Below are positions 1 through 8,458 of a stretch of 12,257 bases of DNA, piece by piece (position 1 is the stretch's first letter; each line of letters opens with the position of its first letter). This DNA comes from Vairimorpha apis BRL 01 (taxonomy: Eukaryota; Microsporidia; Nosematidae). The stretch covers positions 1 to 12,257 of the forward strand of contig KE646855.1 in the NCBI GenBank assembly GCA_000447185.1, in the 5' to 3' direction. The notes below the pieces were generated by a model that saw only the letters and a program-made list of their open reading frames with translations, was not told where the DNA came from and made no database searches. The translations under genes were made by a program, and so were the position numbers.

Positions 1-1062
1 GCTAGCTTCATCGTCTAATTTTACATAGTATCCTCTATCACCTACTTTGGTAATTTCTTTAGTAACTAATTCATATTTAGGACCAAGCTTTTCACTATTA
101 AATACTCTTTTAAACACTCTATCACCTACCTTAAATCTTTTACATGTGTTGTTGCATATCGTTGTTTTATCTTCTTCTTTATTTGGTAGGTTCAGTATGT
201 TATAAAGGTCCAACCCATAAATCTTTGAAGCCGGAGAGGCTTTAATCATTCTATTGTAGTTATTATTGATTCAAAACTCTGTTTCTTGCAGTATTTCATT
301 AATACGTTTTCCTTTATTAATAATAAGCATTTCAGTGATAATCTTATTTATCCGCTCAGAAATTCCATTAGCACAAGGAGTATATTCAGGTACTAGAATT
401 TGCTCAATCTTATTTGTTTTCAAGAAATCTTTCATTTTCTTATTTCGAAATTGTTTTCCATTATCAGATATGATATATTTAGGTTTAGTGAATTCGTTAA
501 TCCAAGTTTTAATCTTTTCTAAAACGTTATTTGACGAAATTTTTTCTAGAAAATATAATTTAGAGAATCTAGTATATATATCAGTAATTGATAATATATA
601 TCCTGTCTCTCTCAATGAATTTTAATCATAGTCTTCTAATTTAAATGGCCCATATATGTCTGTAGATATTCGTTCCAACTTATGTTTGGCTTGTATTTTG
701 TTGTTTTTATTGTTTTTATACGACCTTAATTTTATTCTTAGGCAAACATTGCATGTTTCCGTTACTTGTTTTATTAACTTATAAATATTTTTGATGTAAT
801 AGTAACGTTTTAGGTTGTAGTATGTCGTATTTATCCCCCTGTGTCCACTTATTAGATGAATCCTTTTCAGAAAATTAATATACTCTTTTGGGTCAATTAC
901 GATTCGTTTCGCTTGATCTATTTTAATTTTTTTATTTCGTTCTCTTTGGCATACGTCATTAACTAATTGGTAAAATTCCTCCTTCTTGTTTTTTGTTTTA
1001 AGTAAAAAACATCTCGATAGTTCATCTGCTACCGAATTATTTTTCCCTTGTATATAAATATG
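1..1062 (-). pseudogene. Integrase with RNase H/integrase linker, two stops, truncated by window
   Basis: One frame is usable from 1062 to the window start, interrupted by TAA (624-622) and TGA (273-271). It begins with the RNase H tail GKNNSVADELSR. It then has the zinc-binding HHCC domain: HLISGH, and about 30 residues later CNVC. The catalytic core follows: Asp in ISTDIYGPF (660-658), Asp in IISDNGKQF (465-463) and Glu in NGISERIN (357-355), with exactly 35 residues between the second Asp and the Glu. The C-terminal part includes FKVGDRVFKR and KLGPKYELV, resembling the DNA-binding tail of gypsy integrases. Integrase inserts the cDNA into chromosomes. All catalytic residues survive, but the first Asp is upstream of the TAA, so no active protein is possible. 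The TGA replaces a probable tryptophan before INNNYNRMIKASP. Confidence 0.92.
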
Positions 1063-1118
1063 TTATAACTAAACTCATTCATGAGTAATTTCCATCTCTG
1101 AATTCTGCTTGTTATTTT
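1029..1118 (-). pseudogene. RNase H, C-terminal fragment
   Basis: The third phase in this region reads KITSRIQRWKLLMNEFSYNI, the usual RNase H C-terminal block in which TSRIQRW or GRxxRW is followed by a helix, before YIxGKxNxxAD. The useful part ends near 1062, where the IYIQGKNNSVADELSR block continues in the integrase frame. RNase H is therefore spread over three reading frames within about 200 bases, the most damaged part of the element. Confidence 0.72.
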
Positions 1119-1237
1119 TTATTGTCATGATTGCAATTTCTATTGTCAGTGTAAATTTCAATATAGTTTCCTTGGATAATTCGCTGAAAATGCAATAAAC
1201 CTAATAATATGGATAAACATTCCTTTTCAACTATACT
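1112..1237 (-). pseudogene. RNase H, middle fragment
   Basis: This short frame follows the RT/RNase H fragment after a single-base shift and reads SIVEKECLSILLGLLHFQRI, then IEIYTDNRN. These are the second (Glu of VEKE) and third (Asp of YTDN) metal-binding motifs of the Ty3/gypsy RNase H, in the right order and spacing after the ECDA motif. After NRN the similarity fails and a TAA closes the frame at 1114-1112. The next RNase H segment is in the third frame. Confidence 0.8.
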
Positions 1238-1994
1238 TATAATTTAATTCCGGTCCTTGTAATTTTTTAGAATAATACCCTATAATTTTATCTTCTTGTC
1301 GTAAGACACTACCTATACCCATATCAGGGGCATCACATTCAAGTGTAAACTTCTTCGAAAAATCTGGGAAATCTAGTTTGGATTCATTTGCTATAATTTT
1401 AGATAATTTATTGATTTCATCTTTTATTTGTCTTGTTACAGTAATTTTTTTATCATCCTTTCTTCCTTTAAGCAGGTTTGTAATTTCGCATATTCTTTCT
1501 GAAAGATTTGGTATAAATTTTCGATACCAATTTAATAATCCCACTAATCTTTGTACCTCTTTCCTTGTTTTAATGTTTCTATTTAATAATTTAGACGTTT
1601 TGTCCGTAAATATTGGAAAAATTCCCTTATTATTGACTCTATATCCTAACACTTCAACTTCCTTCATTCCAATTTTTGATTTTTCAAAATTTATCTTAAC
1701 TTCGTGTTCCAACAATCTTTTTAACATTATATCTAAAATTCTTTTGTGTTCTTCTATAGTCTTAGTATAAATTACTATATCATCTATGTACACGAAACAA
1801 TTGGTTATTCCTTTTAATATTTCTGAAATGTATCTTTGAAACGTTTTTGGTCCCGGCTTTATTCCAAATGGAAGTCGTTTGTATTGATATTGGAGCCCAA
1901 GCAATATAAAAGCTGTGTATTTCCTAGATTCCTTACTTATTCTTATTTGGTTAAAACCATTTTTAAGTCTATTGGCTAAAGTATTCGTTTTTTC
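1227..1994 (-). pseudogene. Reverse transcriptase catalytic core and start of RNase H
   Basis: An open frame of about 255 codons. It begins just before the motif A remnant (LKNGFNQIRISKESRKYTAF), then has the primer-grip and fingers signature YKRLPFGIKPGPKTFQRY, the catalytic FVYIDDIVIY box (YIDD at 1790-1779), the LGYRVNNKGI and VQRLVGLLNWYRKFIPNLS thumb/connection blocks, and the first RNase H motif FTLECDAPDMGIGSVL (Asp codon 1334-1332). The RT copies element RNA into cDNA; RNase H removes the RNA strand. The frame is lost after ELNYKYS at TGA 1229-1227 through an apparent one-base insertion near 1240, because the expected VEKE motif continues immediately in another frame. It extends upstream of the first possible TTG to the TAG at 1997-1995. 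Confidence 0.92.
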
Positions 1995-2031
1995 CTATGT
2001 CAATAAGACATTCATCTATTTTGAGGAGTGT
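1972..2031 (-). pseudogene. Reverse transcriptase, linker before motif A
   Basis: In-frame continuation after the TGA at 2034-2032, reading TLLKIDECLIDIGKNEYFSQ before a TAG at 1971-1969. It matches the segment of Ty3/gypsy RTs between the NKYI block and catalytic motif A, where a short helix is followed by FS or FT and the first catalytic aspartate. The downstream RT is in another frame that overlaps this one from 1994, so motif A itself (aspartate, Leu, Lys, Asn, Gly, Phe, Asn, Gln, Ile) is split by the frameshift at about 1970-1990. Confidence 0.75.
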
Positions 2032-2979
2032 TCAAGGATCGTCTTGAATATATTTATTAATCTCTTGGTAGTTTATTACTAATCGTAAGTCATTATTTTT
2101 CCTTTTGATAAAAAATGCGGGACTACTATATAGGGAGTTGCTGTATTCAATAATATCTTCATCGAGCAATCTCTGTATCTCTGCTTTCCCTCTCTCTACA
2201 TATTTTATTGGGATGCTGTATCCATTTTTGTGGATTACAGGTATATTGTTATCAACACGTAAAGTTATATATGGTTTATTTTTTATATATGAAAAATGAT
2301 TGTTAAGATTTATATAATACTTAAGAGTTTTAATATTAGCCAAGGGTTGTTTATCTTCCGACATAATTAATGAGAGTTTTTCACTTAATCTCTCGTCTAT
2401 AATTTCCTCCATGGTTTTTTTATTATTCAACATAGGAACTAGGTTGTTTTTATTTATTGTAATAATCCTTGCACTATAATCAATTTTGCAGCTGTTGCCG
2501 GATAAAAATTCTGTGCCTAGAATTAGTTCAACGGGTAAATTCTTTAATATATAAAATTCGGCAAGATACTTTTGCTTATTTATTTCTAGTTCGATGGTCA
2601 TTTTCTTAGATACACGCTCTTTACTTCCTCCTCCAAATACTATATTCTTTGGTTTAGTTTCTACTGGCACGTAATTTAGTTTTTGTGCAAGGTCTTGACA
2701 TATATAATTTAGGTCAGCTCCGGTATCCAATAGTCCTTCAAAATCTCTTCCTCGTATCTTTGTTTTAATAATCATCGTCGATGAATTGTCGGGTATACAT
2801 TCACTAATTATCATGGATTTCAACAGCTTTTCATCTGATTTGTCATTGTTTGATTTATTGTTTAAAAAGCAGTCCTTTGTTTTATGTGTTGACGTTTTGT
2901 GGATCTTACACCACTGATTCGACTTGTTATTATAGTTTTTATTTGAAGAATAGTTTTCTTTTATTGTTTTACCTTTGTC
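2032..2979 (-). pseudogene. Zinc knuckle, aspartic protease and N-terminal reverse transcriptase
   Basis: A 315-codon open stretch in one frame, in the same phase as the preceding Gag fragment. It holds in order a zinc knuckle (2910-2869), a retroviral-type aspartic protease with LLDTGADLNYI (DTG at 2727-2719), a glycine-rich flap-like GGGSKE and the ILG motif in VELILGTEFL, and then the RT N-terminus: GYSIPIKY, IIEYSNSLYSSPAFFIKRK and DLRLVINYQEINKYI, the fingers-domain conserved blocks of Ty3/gypsy RTs. The protease would cleave the Gag-Pol polyprotein in the particle. The frame ends at TGA 2034-2032 directly after DDP, at a position where the RT continues with TLLKIDECL in the same frame, so this is a premature stop. 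There is no separate start codon for pol: protease follows Gag without a frame change here. Confidence 0.9.
2869..2910 (-). other. Gag zinc knuckle, variant C-x2-H-x4-H-x4-C
   Basis: The codons read CKIHKTSTHKTKDC preceded by tryptophan. Spacing matches the retroviral CCHC knuckle (C-x2-C-x4-H-x4-C), but histidine sits at the second metal position. This CHHC form is known in some Ty3/gypsy lineages. It would bind genomic RNA during particle assembly. It lies between the Gag capsid part and the protease, the expected place for nucleocapsid. Confidence 0.85.
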
Positions 2980-2988
2980 TTACCCTTT

Positions 2989-3288
2989 TTAATAATTTTT
3001 TGAAGCGTCGACCTTTGATTGTGTAATAACATGATTCTCAATTTTTTTTAAATATTTTAAAATGCTAATTAGATTGTCATCCTCTTTAGTATTCTTTACT
3101 AATTCAAGACTAGTACATTTCCCTAGCCCCATAAAGAAGATATTAGATATCATCCTTTCTGTTTCCTTTTTAGTAAGGTTTCTTACATTGGTCAAAATAT
3201 TCGCTATTTCTTCAATTTCTTTTAAATAATCCTCGATGAAGATGAAGTCCTCTTGTTTAATAGAGTGTAATTTCGAAAGGTATAACAT
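2989..3288 (-). pseudogene. Gag, C-terminal capsid-like fragment
   Basis: This 99-codon frame is a helix-rich, Lys/Glu-rich sequence beginning MLYLSKLHSIKQ and including FIEDYLKEIEEIANIL, the amphipathic pattern usual in Ty3/gypsy capsid C-terminal domains ahead of the nucleocapsid zinc knuckle. It ends at TAA (2991-2989), followed two codons later by another TAA (2982-2980). The same frame then continues open into the zinc knuckle and protease. Both stops replace what could have been lysine codons (AAA to TAA) in a lysine-rich linker, so they are more likely decay than a designed Gag terminator. The knuckle belongs to Gag and lies after the stops, which argues the same way. The apparent ATG at 3288 lies in the duplicated 7-bp unit and is unlikely to be a real start. 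Confidence 0.72.
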
Positions 3289-3358
3289 ATAACATATATT
3301 CGGACACAGGATATTTGAGACTTATTATTTCCTGTCTCAATTTTATGTAACTATTTAT
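3257..3358 (-). pseudogene. Gag, middle fragment in shifted frame
   Basis: A short open frame, unlike its neighbours in phase, reads INSYIKLRQEIISLKYPVSE and then YML before losing sense. Its first two thirds (about 3358-3290) connect the N-terminal Gag fragment to the C-terminal one as continuous capsid-like sequence. The frame changes at both ends: at the left (protein N-terminal) side by an apparent one-base deletion near 3358, and at the right by a 7-bp tandem duplication at 3282-3295. Without the duplication the YMLY codons would run directly into YLSKLHS of the next fragment. The fragment is too short to call alone; it is supported by the smooth protein join on both sides. Confidence 0.6.
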
Positions 3359-3801
3359 GCAGAGGTTTGATTTGATCTTATCGTCCTAAATAAAGCATAA
3401 AAGATGCTGCCCATAGTTTCGTCGGACCATTCATTGGCCTCGGCAAGCAATTCAAATTTATTAAGCTCTTCAAATGAGCAATCTCTATCAATGTCGGATA
3501 TTTTATATATTTTTATCTTTGTGGTAATTTTAGTTCCTTTTATGTTTTTGTCAAATTTATAATACTCTCTATCCTTATTATATTGTGACTTAGAGTTTTT
3601 ATCCTTATCTAATGTTAAGTGCATGCTTAATGAATTCATTGCGGTGTGACTCACTGGAAGGAGTCCAGCACTTAAGTAATTTTCTAATATAGACATAGTT
3701 TTACAGGATAAATGTTTAGGTTTAAAATATTTATTTGGGTTGTTAGTCCTTTCTGTCTTGATCCTTCGATCTATTCTATCTGTCTTGCTCCTTCTGTCCA
3801 T
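3355..3801 (-). pseudogene. Gag, N-terminal part (matrix-like), retrotransposon
   Basis: This 148-codon open frame begins at the first ATG (3801-3799) after an in-frame TAG about 27 bases upstream, and ends at TAA 3357-3355. It begins MDRRSKTDR and has a strongly basic N-terminal stretch, then an acidic segment near its end (EELNKFELLAEANEWSDE). By position, immediately upstream of a recognisable Gag C-terminus and zinc knuckle, it is the N-terminal part of Gag, which would assemble into the virus-like particle in the cytoplasm. Gag N-termini diverge quickly and I recognise no specific motif, so the call rests on context. The stop is probably not natural: Gag-like sequence continues in another frame directly after it, consistent with a single-base loss near 3358. 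A TATA-like box lies 20 bases upstream of the ATG. Confidence 0.72.
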
Positions 3802-3820
3802 GCTATCTAGGGAGTCAGCC

Positions 3821-3828
3821 TATTTATA
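3821..3828 (-). promoter_or_regulatory. TATA-like box close to Gag start
   Basis: The minus strand reads TATAAATA, ending 19 bases before the Gag ATG, with a CTCCCT element between them. The distance is too short for a normal LTR promoter followed by a primer-binding site and leader. It would fit the very short 5' leaders and CCC-type start-proximal motifs described for microsporidian genes, but in DNA this AT-rich a TATA match occurs often by chance. Confidence 0.3.
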
Positions 3829-3891
3829 CTTTTATTTTTCTAGATATTCTGAATAGATTAAAAAAATAAATTGAAATGATAAATTTAATAA

Positions 3892-3912
3892 TGTGGTAGT
3901 TATTTTACCACA
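3892..3912. repeat. Perfect palindrome TGTGGTA-7-TACCACA (copy 1)
   Basis: Both arms match over 7 bases around a 7-base spacer. It is preceded by AAATGATAAATTT (3874-3886), which recurs before copy 2. It lies 91 bases upstream of the Gag ATG. TG...CA ends are typical of LTR termini, so it could mark an LTR boundary, but no matching LTR pair can be seen in the window. Confidence 0.6.
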
Positions 3913-4044
3913 GTCAGTTTATTTCGCGCGTGTATCTAGGAATTTATCTTCTTTTATATTTATTTTTTGTTTATTTTTGGTTATAGAACTTTTTAAATAA
4001 AAAAATAAATTAACGATTAAATTAAATGATAAATTTGTTTACCA

Positions 4045-4060
4045 TGTGGATTATACCACA
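4045..4060. repeat. Related palindrome TGTGG-6-CCACA (copy 2)
   Basis: The arms match over 5 bases. The same AAATGATAAATTT sequence precedes it at 4024-4036, and an A-run plus TAAATT block precedes both copies. The spacing from copy 1 is about 150 bases. Confidence 0.5.
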
Positions 4061-4217
4061 ATATTTTTTAACATCGTTGCAAGTTGAGTTATGTTGCTGC
4101 TAATTGATGTTTTTATATGTAAATATTATTAGTTTATTATCATATATATGTATATATTGAGGTTAACTAAAAATAAATATTCATTTCTATTTTTGGCGGG
4201 AATATTTAATTAAATCA

Positions 4218-4235
4218 TGTGATAATTATACCACA
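4218..4235. repeat. Related palindrome TGTGATAATTATACCACA (copy 3)
   Basis: An 18-base near-palindrome with the same TGTG and ACCACA ends as copies 1 and 2, preceded by TTAAATCA. It stands about 175 bases beyond copy 2. Like copy 2, it is followed by ATAT. Confidence 0.45.
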
Positions 4236-4542
4236 ATATCTCTCAAGATATTTTCTTTAATTATAATTTATGTATAAAAAAGTAATCCTAATATATATAA
4301 AAATTACTTAATTAATGGTATTAAAAGGAACAATTAAGATAAATGTTTTGGTAAAACTTTATCACAATTTTAAATCTTATCTATGTTTCTTTATTAATTT
4401 ATAATTTAATATTAGCGCTATTAAAATAAATTAAAACAAATGTATAAATAAATGGTATATATAAAATAACGATTTAAATGATGTATGTAAGTTTTTAAGG
4501 TATAAATCTAAACTGTCTATGTAGATTGTATATAATTTTTAA

Positions 4543-4562
4543 AAAGAGCAAATAAGCTCTTT
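4543..4562. repeat. Small perfect hairpin AAAGAGC-6-GCTCTTT
   Basis: A 7-base perfect stem around a 6-base A/T loop, one of few G/C-containing stems in the desert. It is not followed by a T-run on the plus strand, so it does not look like a terminator. Chance is a reasonable explanation. Confidence 0.35.
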
Positions 4563-7500
4563 GAAATATATTTTATTTTTATTTAAATATTTATTTAAAC
4601 GTTTTTCGTTAAATTGTCTTTTATAATATTCATTACCATTTTAATTTGATTTTAAGACAATTTACATTTATATTATTAAATTATTTTTACATCAAATATT
4701 TTTAAAAATCATAACGATAAATTTGTAAATGTAATAAAAGATCATTACAATTTGTTTACCTATTCATGTCGTCTGATAGTTTATTACATTAATAATTGTT
4801 TTTTTTAAATATTTTTAGTACATAAAAAGTACAAATGTTAAATTGAATAAATAAATAAAACAATGTATAATAAATTCACACAGTCATACTTAAAAAACCA
4901 TATGTGTTTTTATGATAATTATAGTCGTTTTTTCAAAGTTTATTTTCATTGCTTTTATAAAACTAATATAAAATATAATAGATAAATTGTTTTAAATTAA
5001 TTACATTGCATGTACATCGTTAGTTTCATTGTATCATATATAATAATCTTGTCCTTGTTTGAGTAAGAATACATTATATATCTCATGATTGTTCGTTTTT
5101 TAATTATGTATATATCTATTTTTAAATTTCTAAAAAAAGTACAAAAAAGATTTTTATAAATCAGAAAAAAAGTGTACTTTCAAAATTCTTAAATTTCTTA
5201 TTTAATTATTTTTAATATATATATTTAATCTTAAAGATCCTGTTGTACAATGTTTTAAATTGAAAAATTTTATTTATAAGTTTATTATAAAAAAATATAA
5301 AAAGTTGTGATTTTTTTTATATCAAAATAATTTTACATTAACAACATCAAGTAATTAATGTTACAAATGATAAATGTTTGATTATATAATAGAATTTTGC
5401 AATATTATATAAAAAATAAGTACTATTATAGTGAGATGAAAATTATAAATTACTTTTATAAAAAATGAATTTAAAAACGAATCAATTTGTTTTTTAAAAA
5501 TTATTTTAAAATTTTTGTATTGTATATTATTAATTTAGAACTGTGTTCTATATAAAAATATTAAGAAATTTTTAGCAATTTAAAACTAAATTAACCTAAA
5601 AACATGTTTGTTTTTAATGTTTTGAGCATATTTTCTCTGTTCTTTTTTATAATTCATATTATATATTTTAATTTTACTATAATCTTAAAAATATCAATAC
5701 ATTAAGAATAGTCAAAGATTGGATGTTGTAATAGATATCCACACATTATTTTAATTGACGAAAGTTATTTAATCATGATACAATTTTTGTTTTAACGTTG
5801 TTAAAGTTAATTTGATTTTTTAATTTTTTCAATATTATATTAAAACATAAAATTAAAACAATTAACTTTATTACTAGACTAATTTTATAATATATATTTT
5901 ATTCAATCTTATAATGAAATTTTTTTATAAAAACATACAAACCTTTTAAATTGTTTTTAATAACTTCAATTTATCTTTCTAAATTAAAAAATTGTTAAAA
6001 TAATACGAAGGTTAATTTTTTATACCTAAATTTTAAAATAGTAACATATATAAATTAACTTTTTAAATTAATTTGAATTTCTAAAGATAATACATTTCAT
6101 GATATTTTATTAATTGATTTTTTAAGTTTATTTTTTCTTTTTATTTTTAAATTAAGATAAGCCTGTATTATATAAATTAAACAATGCATCTTTTATCATA
6201 TACCTGTTAGTAAGATATTAATTTATTAAATAAAAAGATGATAAAATGTAAAAAAATTATTAAATGAAAGCAAATCTTTATTTTTAATGATTTAAAACAA
6301 AAATTACACGTACACAATATACTAAAATATATATTAAATTTTTATTGATACAATAGTTTTAATAATAATAATAATTTATCCATGTATTTTTACAAATAAA
6401 TCAATTATTTCATAAAAAATATTAGAGATTAATTATTCATGTAGTAAAATGAAAGATTTTATTTTTAAATATGAATATATTAAAAAATTAAAATTTATAA
6501 ATATCTCTAAATCAGTAAGTACGAAAAATAAATTAATAAATATGATAATTTCATTTATGATAAATTTTGAAAAGTTTAAATTTATCTTATGTAACATTTT
6601 GCATTTATAATATTTTATTTTGAAGATAATTTATGAAATTCGTACACAATTATGTTAAAGAAAAAAATCTATATACAGATAATTAATATTTTAGAATTTT
6701 AAGATACAAATTAAGTAAAAAACTAGATTATATAAATTTTTCTTATAGATCCTTTAAAAAATAGATATATAAGTTTTATATATGATTTGAATGTCATTTT
6801 GTTATGCAATACAGATAAATTAATTTAAAGTTGACTTTAATATAAATGTTTATTGTTTCATAATCTTTTTTATATTATTTATGAGATTTTTAAATCAATT
6901 TTTGAATGGTCTTTATTCTATAAATATTTATATTTGAAAATTACTAATAGGATAATTTTTAAAAATTATTTTTTTATCATACATACTTTAATTTAAATTA
7001 ATTAATTAATTATTGTATTTTTAAACCTGGCCAGTTATATTTCTGAATACATTATATACAAAAACAAGCTAGTTTTTTATAGATAAATTAATAATAAAAA
7101 CAAAATATAAAATTTTTAAACATTTATTTTTCATTTAATGCAACCAAAATATTATTTTAATGCATTTTTTAGTATAAACTATGCAACCAAGTTATTTATT
7201 AATCTTCATTCACTTTTTACAACAAAAACACCAAACAATTTAAAATTATATTAAAAAATAATAATTTTTGTATATGAGCAAATTGTTGAATATATAAAGT
7301 TATGTATGTAATTACGATTTGATGTTAAGATTTAAATGATATTCTATGTTAAACAAATAACTTAGCCTTTTAAATAAAAATAACACCTCAATTACATTAT
7401 TTAAAATTTAAGTATAATAGCGAATTTTCAATGAGTATGAATTTTATGTGTTATCTCACAGGTTAGTTTAGAATTTTGTATTATGAGTATTTACTTTTCA

Positions 7501-8345
7501 CTTAAAGCTAATATTTCACAATTATTTTTTATTTTATATTAAAACTGATTTTTGATGATATATCGACTTTATAATATCCATACTTTTTGTTGATCACAAA
7601 CTTAATATTCTTTTGATGTAAACTTTAACCTGTTTATTATTTTGGTTATTTAATCTTTTGTGAAATTATGTTATAAATGTGTTTTATTTTGAATTATTTG
7701 AAAATTTAGAAAGATATCTGATAATTATAATTATATAACCTTAAAAAGTACTAATTTTCTACTTTGAGTATTTATGATTTATACAACTTCTATTTTTGTA
7801 AATACAACAAAAACGTCTATAAATCACTTCTTGGCAAATATTGCAAGAAATAATATAAACGAAAAGAACGTTTAGTACAAAATAAAAAATAAGTAACATA
7901 ACTGTAATATTATGATACTGTCTGATGTCTTGTAATTTTAATATTTCTTGATGATTACAAATAAAATTAATTCGTTTTACGATTTAGTTATGTCAAATTA
8001 TTGTCTAGGTATAAACTTTTGTCATGGTTTATATAACAAAATTAATTAATAACAGTAAAAACAGTTAAATACATACACTACATATTTTATTATCTGCATA
8101 AAATGGTTTAAAATTTAATTGTTCGATATAATGAACAAATTTAATTAAATTGCCACATAAATATACCAAAGTATTTAATTTTTCATAAATTTTTATTCAT
8201 AGTTAAATATATATACAAAATAATTTCTAATCGAATTTATGATTAAGACTTTGCAATGATTTATATAGCATTTTACAATTTATTTATATAACTATTGGAA
8301 CTAATTTTTTTCTTTTTTTTGGCTTTAATATTTTTACAAATACTT

Positions 8346-8446
8346 TAAAATATTATTTTTAGAATATTATGCTAGATATAGTTAAAATAAATAATTAAAA
8401 TGCTTTAGAATTATATCTAACATAATGTTCTAAAAATAATATTAAA
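8346..8446. repeat. Long imperfect inverted repeat (38-base arms, 25-base loop)
   Basis: Arm 8346-8383 is the reverse complement of arm 8409-8446 at 33 of 38 positions, with 32 of 35 in the inner part. The arms contain TATTATTTTTAGAA and TAGATATA blocks, so the match is not a mere A/T run. Of the three inner differences, two would be G-U pairs if transcribed from the plus strand. It lies 172 bases left of the piggyBac insertion. It could be a small foldback element, a relic of a miniature transposon, or a hairpin RNA source; nothing seen decides between them. Confidence 0.65.
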
Positions 8447-8458
8447 ATGTTCTAAAAA
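8424..8458. repeat. Direct repeat AATGTTCTAAAAA, two copies
   Basis: The 13-base sequence occurs at 8424-8436 and again at 8446-8458. The first copy lies in the right arm of the long hairpin and the second begins at its end, so the hairpin edge has a local duplication. Confidence 0.5.

Larger units (their letters stand above)
1..3801 (-). mobile_element. Ty3/gypsy-type LTR retrotransposon, decayed, 3' end cut by window edge
   Basis: Read on the minus strand, the domains run Gag, zinc knuckle, aspartic protease, reverse transcriptase, RNase H, integrase. This order (integrase last) defines the Ty3/gypsy class; Ty1/copia has integrase before RT. Signature motifs are visible: DTG of the protease, LPFG and YIDD of the RT, ECDA and YTDN of RNase H, ADELSR at the RNase H-integrase linker, and HHCC plus D, D-x35-E in integrase. 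The reading frame is broken by at least six frameshifts (near 3358, 3288, 1985, 1240, 1116 and 1062) and stops at 2989, 2980, 2032, 622 and 271, so no working polyprotein can be made. The integrase C-terminus and the downstream LTR lie left of position 1. The upstream LTR has not been firmly located; candidate sequence lies between about 3830 and 4240. Confidence 0.93.

Noticed and set aside
266..625. Plus-strand open frame of 119 codons
   Set aside because: It is the antisense shadow of the integrase core, which has clear catalytic motifs on the minus strand. The translation is hydrophobic without family features, as expected opposite a Lys/Asn-rich gene.
1378..1770. Plus-strand open frame of 130 codons
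   Set aside because: It lies opposite the RT catalytic region with YIDD and thumb motifs; no recognisable family, so treated as a shadow.
271..2034. TGA read as tryptophan (alternative genetic code)
   Set aside because: TGG codons occur at conserved tryptophans in the same elements (for example LLNWYRKF and QRWKLL), and other breaks are TAA, TAG or frameshifts, so ordinary decay explains the data.
2105..2299. Plus-strand open frame of 64 codons
   Set aside because: Antisense to the RT N-terminal blocks; hydrophobic shadow.
2980..2991. Programmed stop-codon readthrough between Gag and Pol
   Set aside because: Two TAA codons lie close together and upstream of the Gag zinc knuckle, not after it, and further stops and frameshifts exist elsewhere. 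Mutation is simpler.
3829..4240. Primer-binding site and 5' LTR boundary
   Set aside because: I looked for a TGG-starting tRNA-complementary stretch on the minus strand next to the TG...CA palindromes; candidates starting TGGTA do not match a tRNA end that I could defend, and the partner LTR is outside the window.
6355..6376. AATAATAATAATAAT run and other A/T simple repeats as microsatellites or CRISPR-like arrays
   Set aside because: Short low-complexity tracts are expected at this base composition; no regular repeat-spacer structure exists anywhere in the window.
7138..7190. ATGCAACCAA occurring twice (7138-7147 region and 7180-7190 region)
   Set aside because: Two 10-base copies about 43 bases apart with no further flanking similarity or coding context; too weak to call a repeat element.
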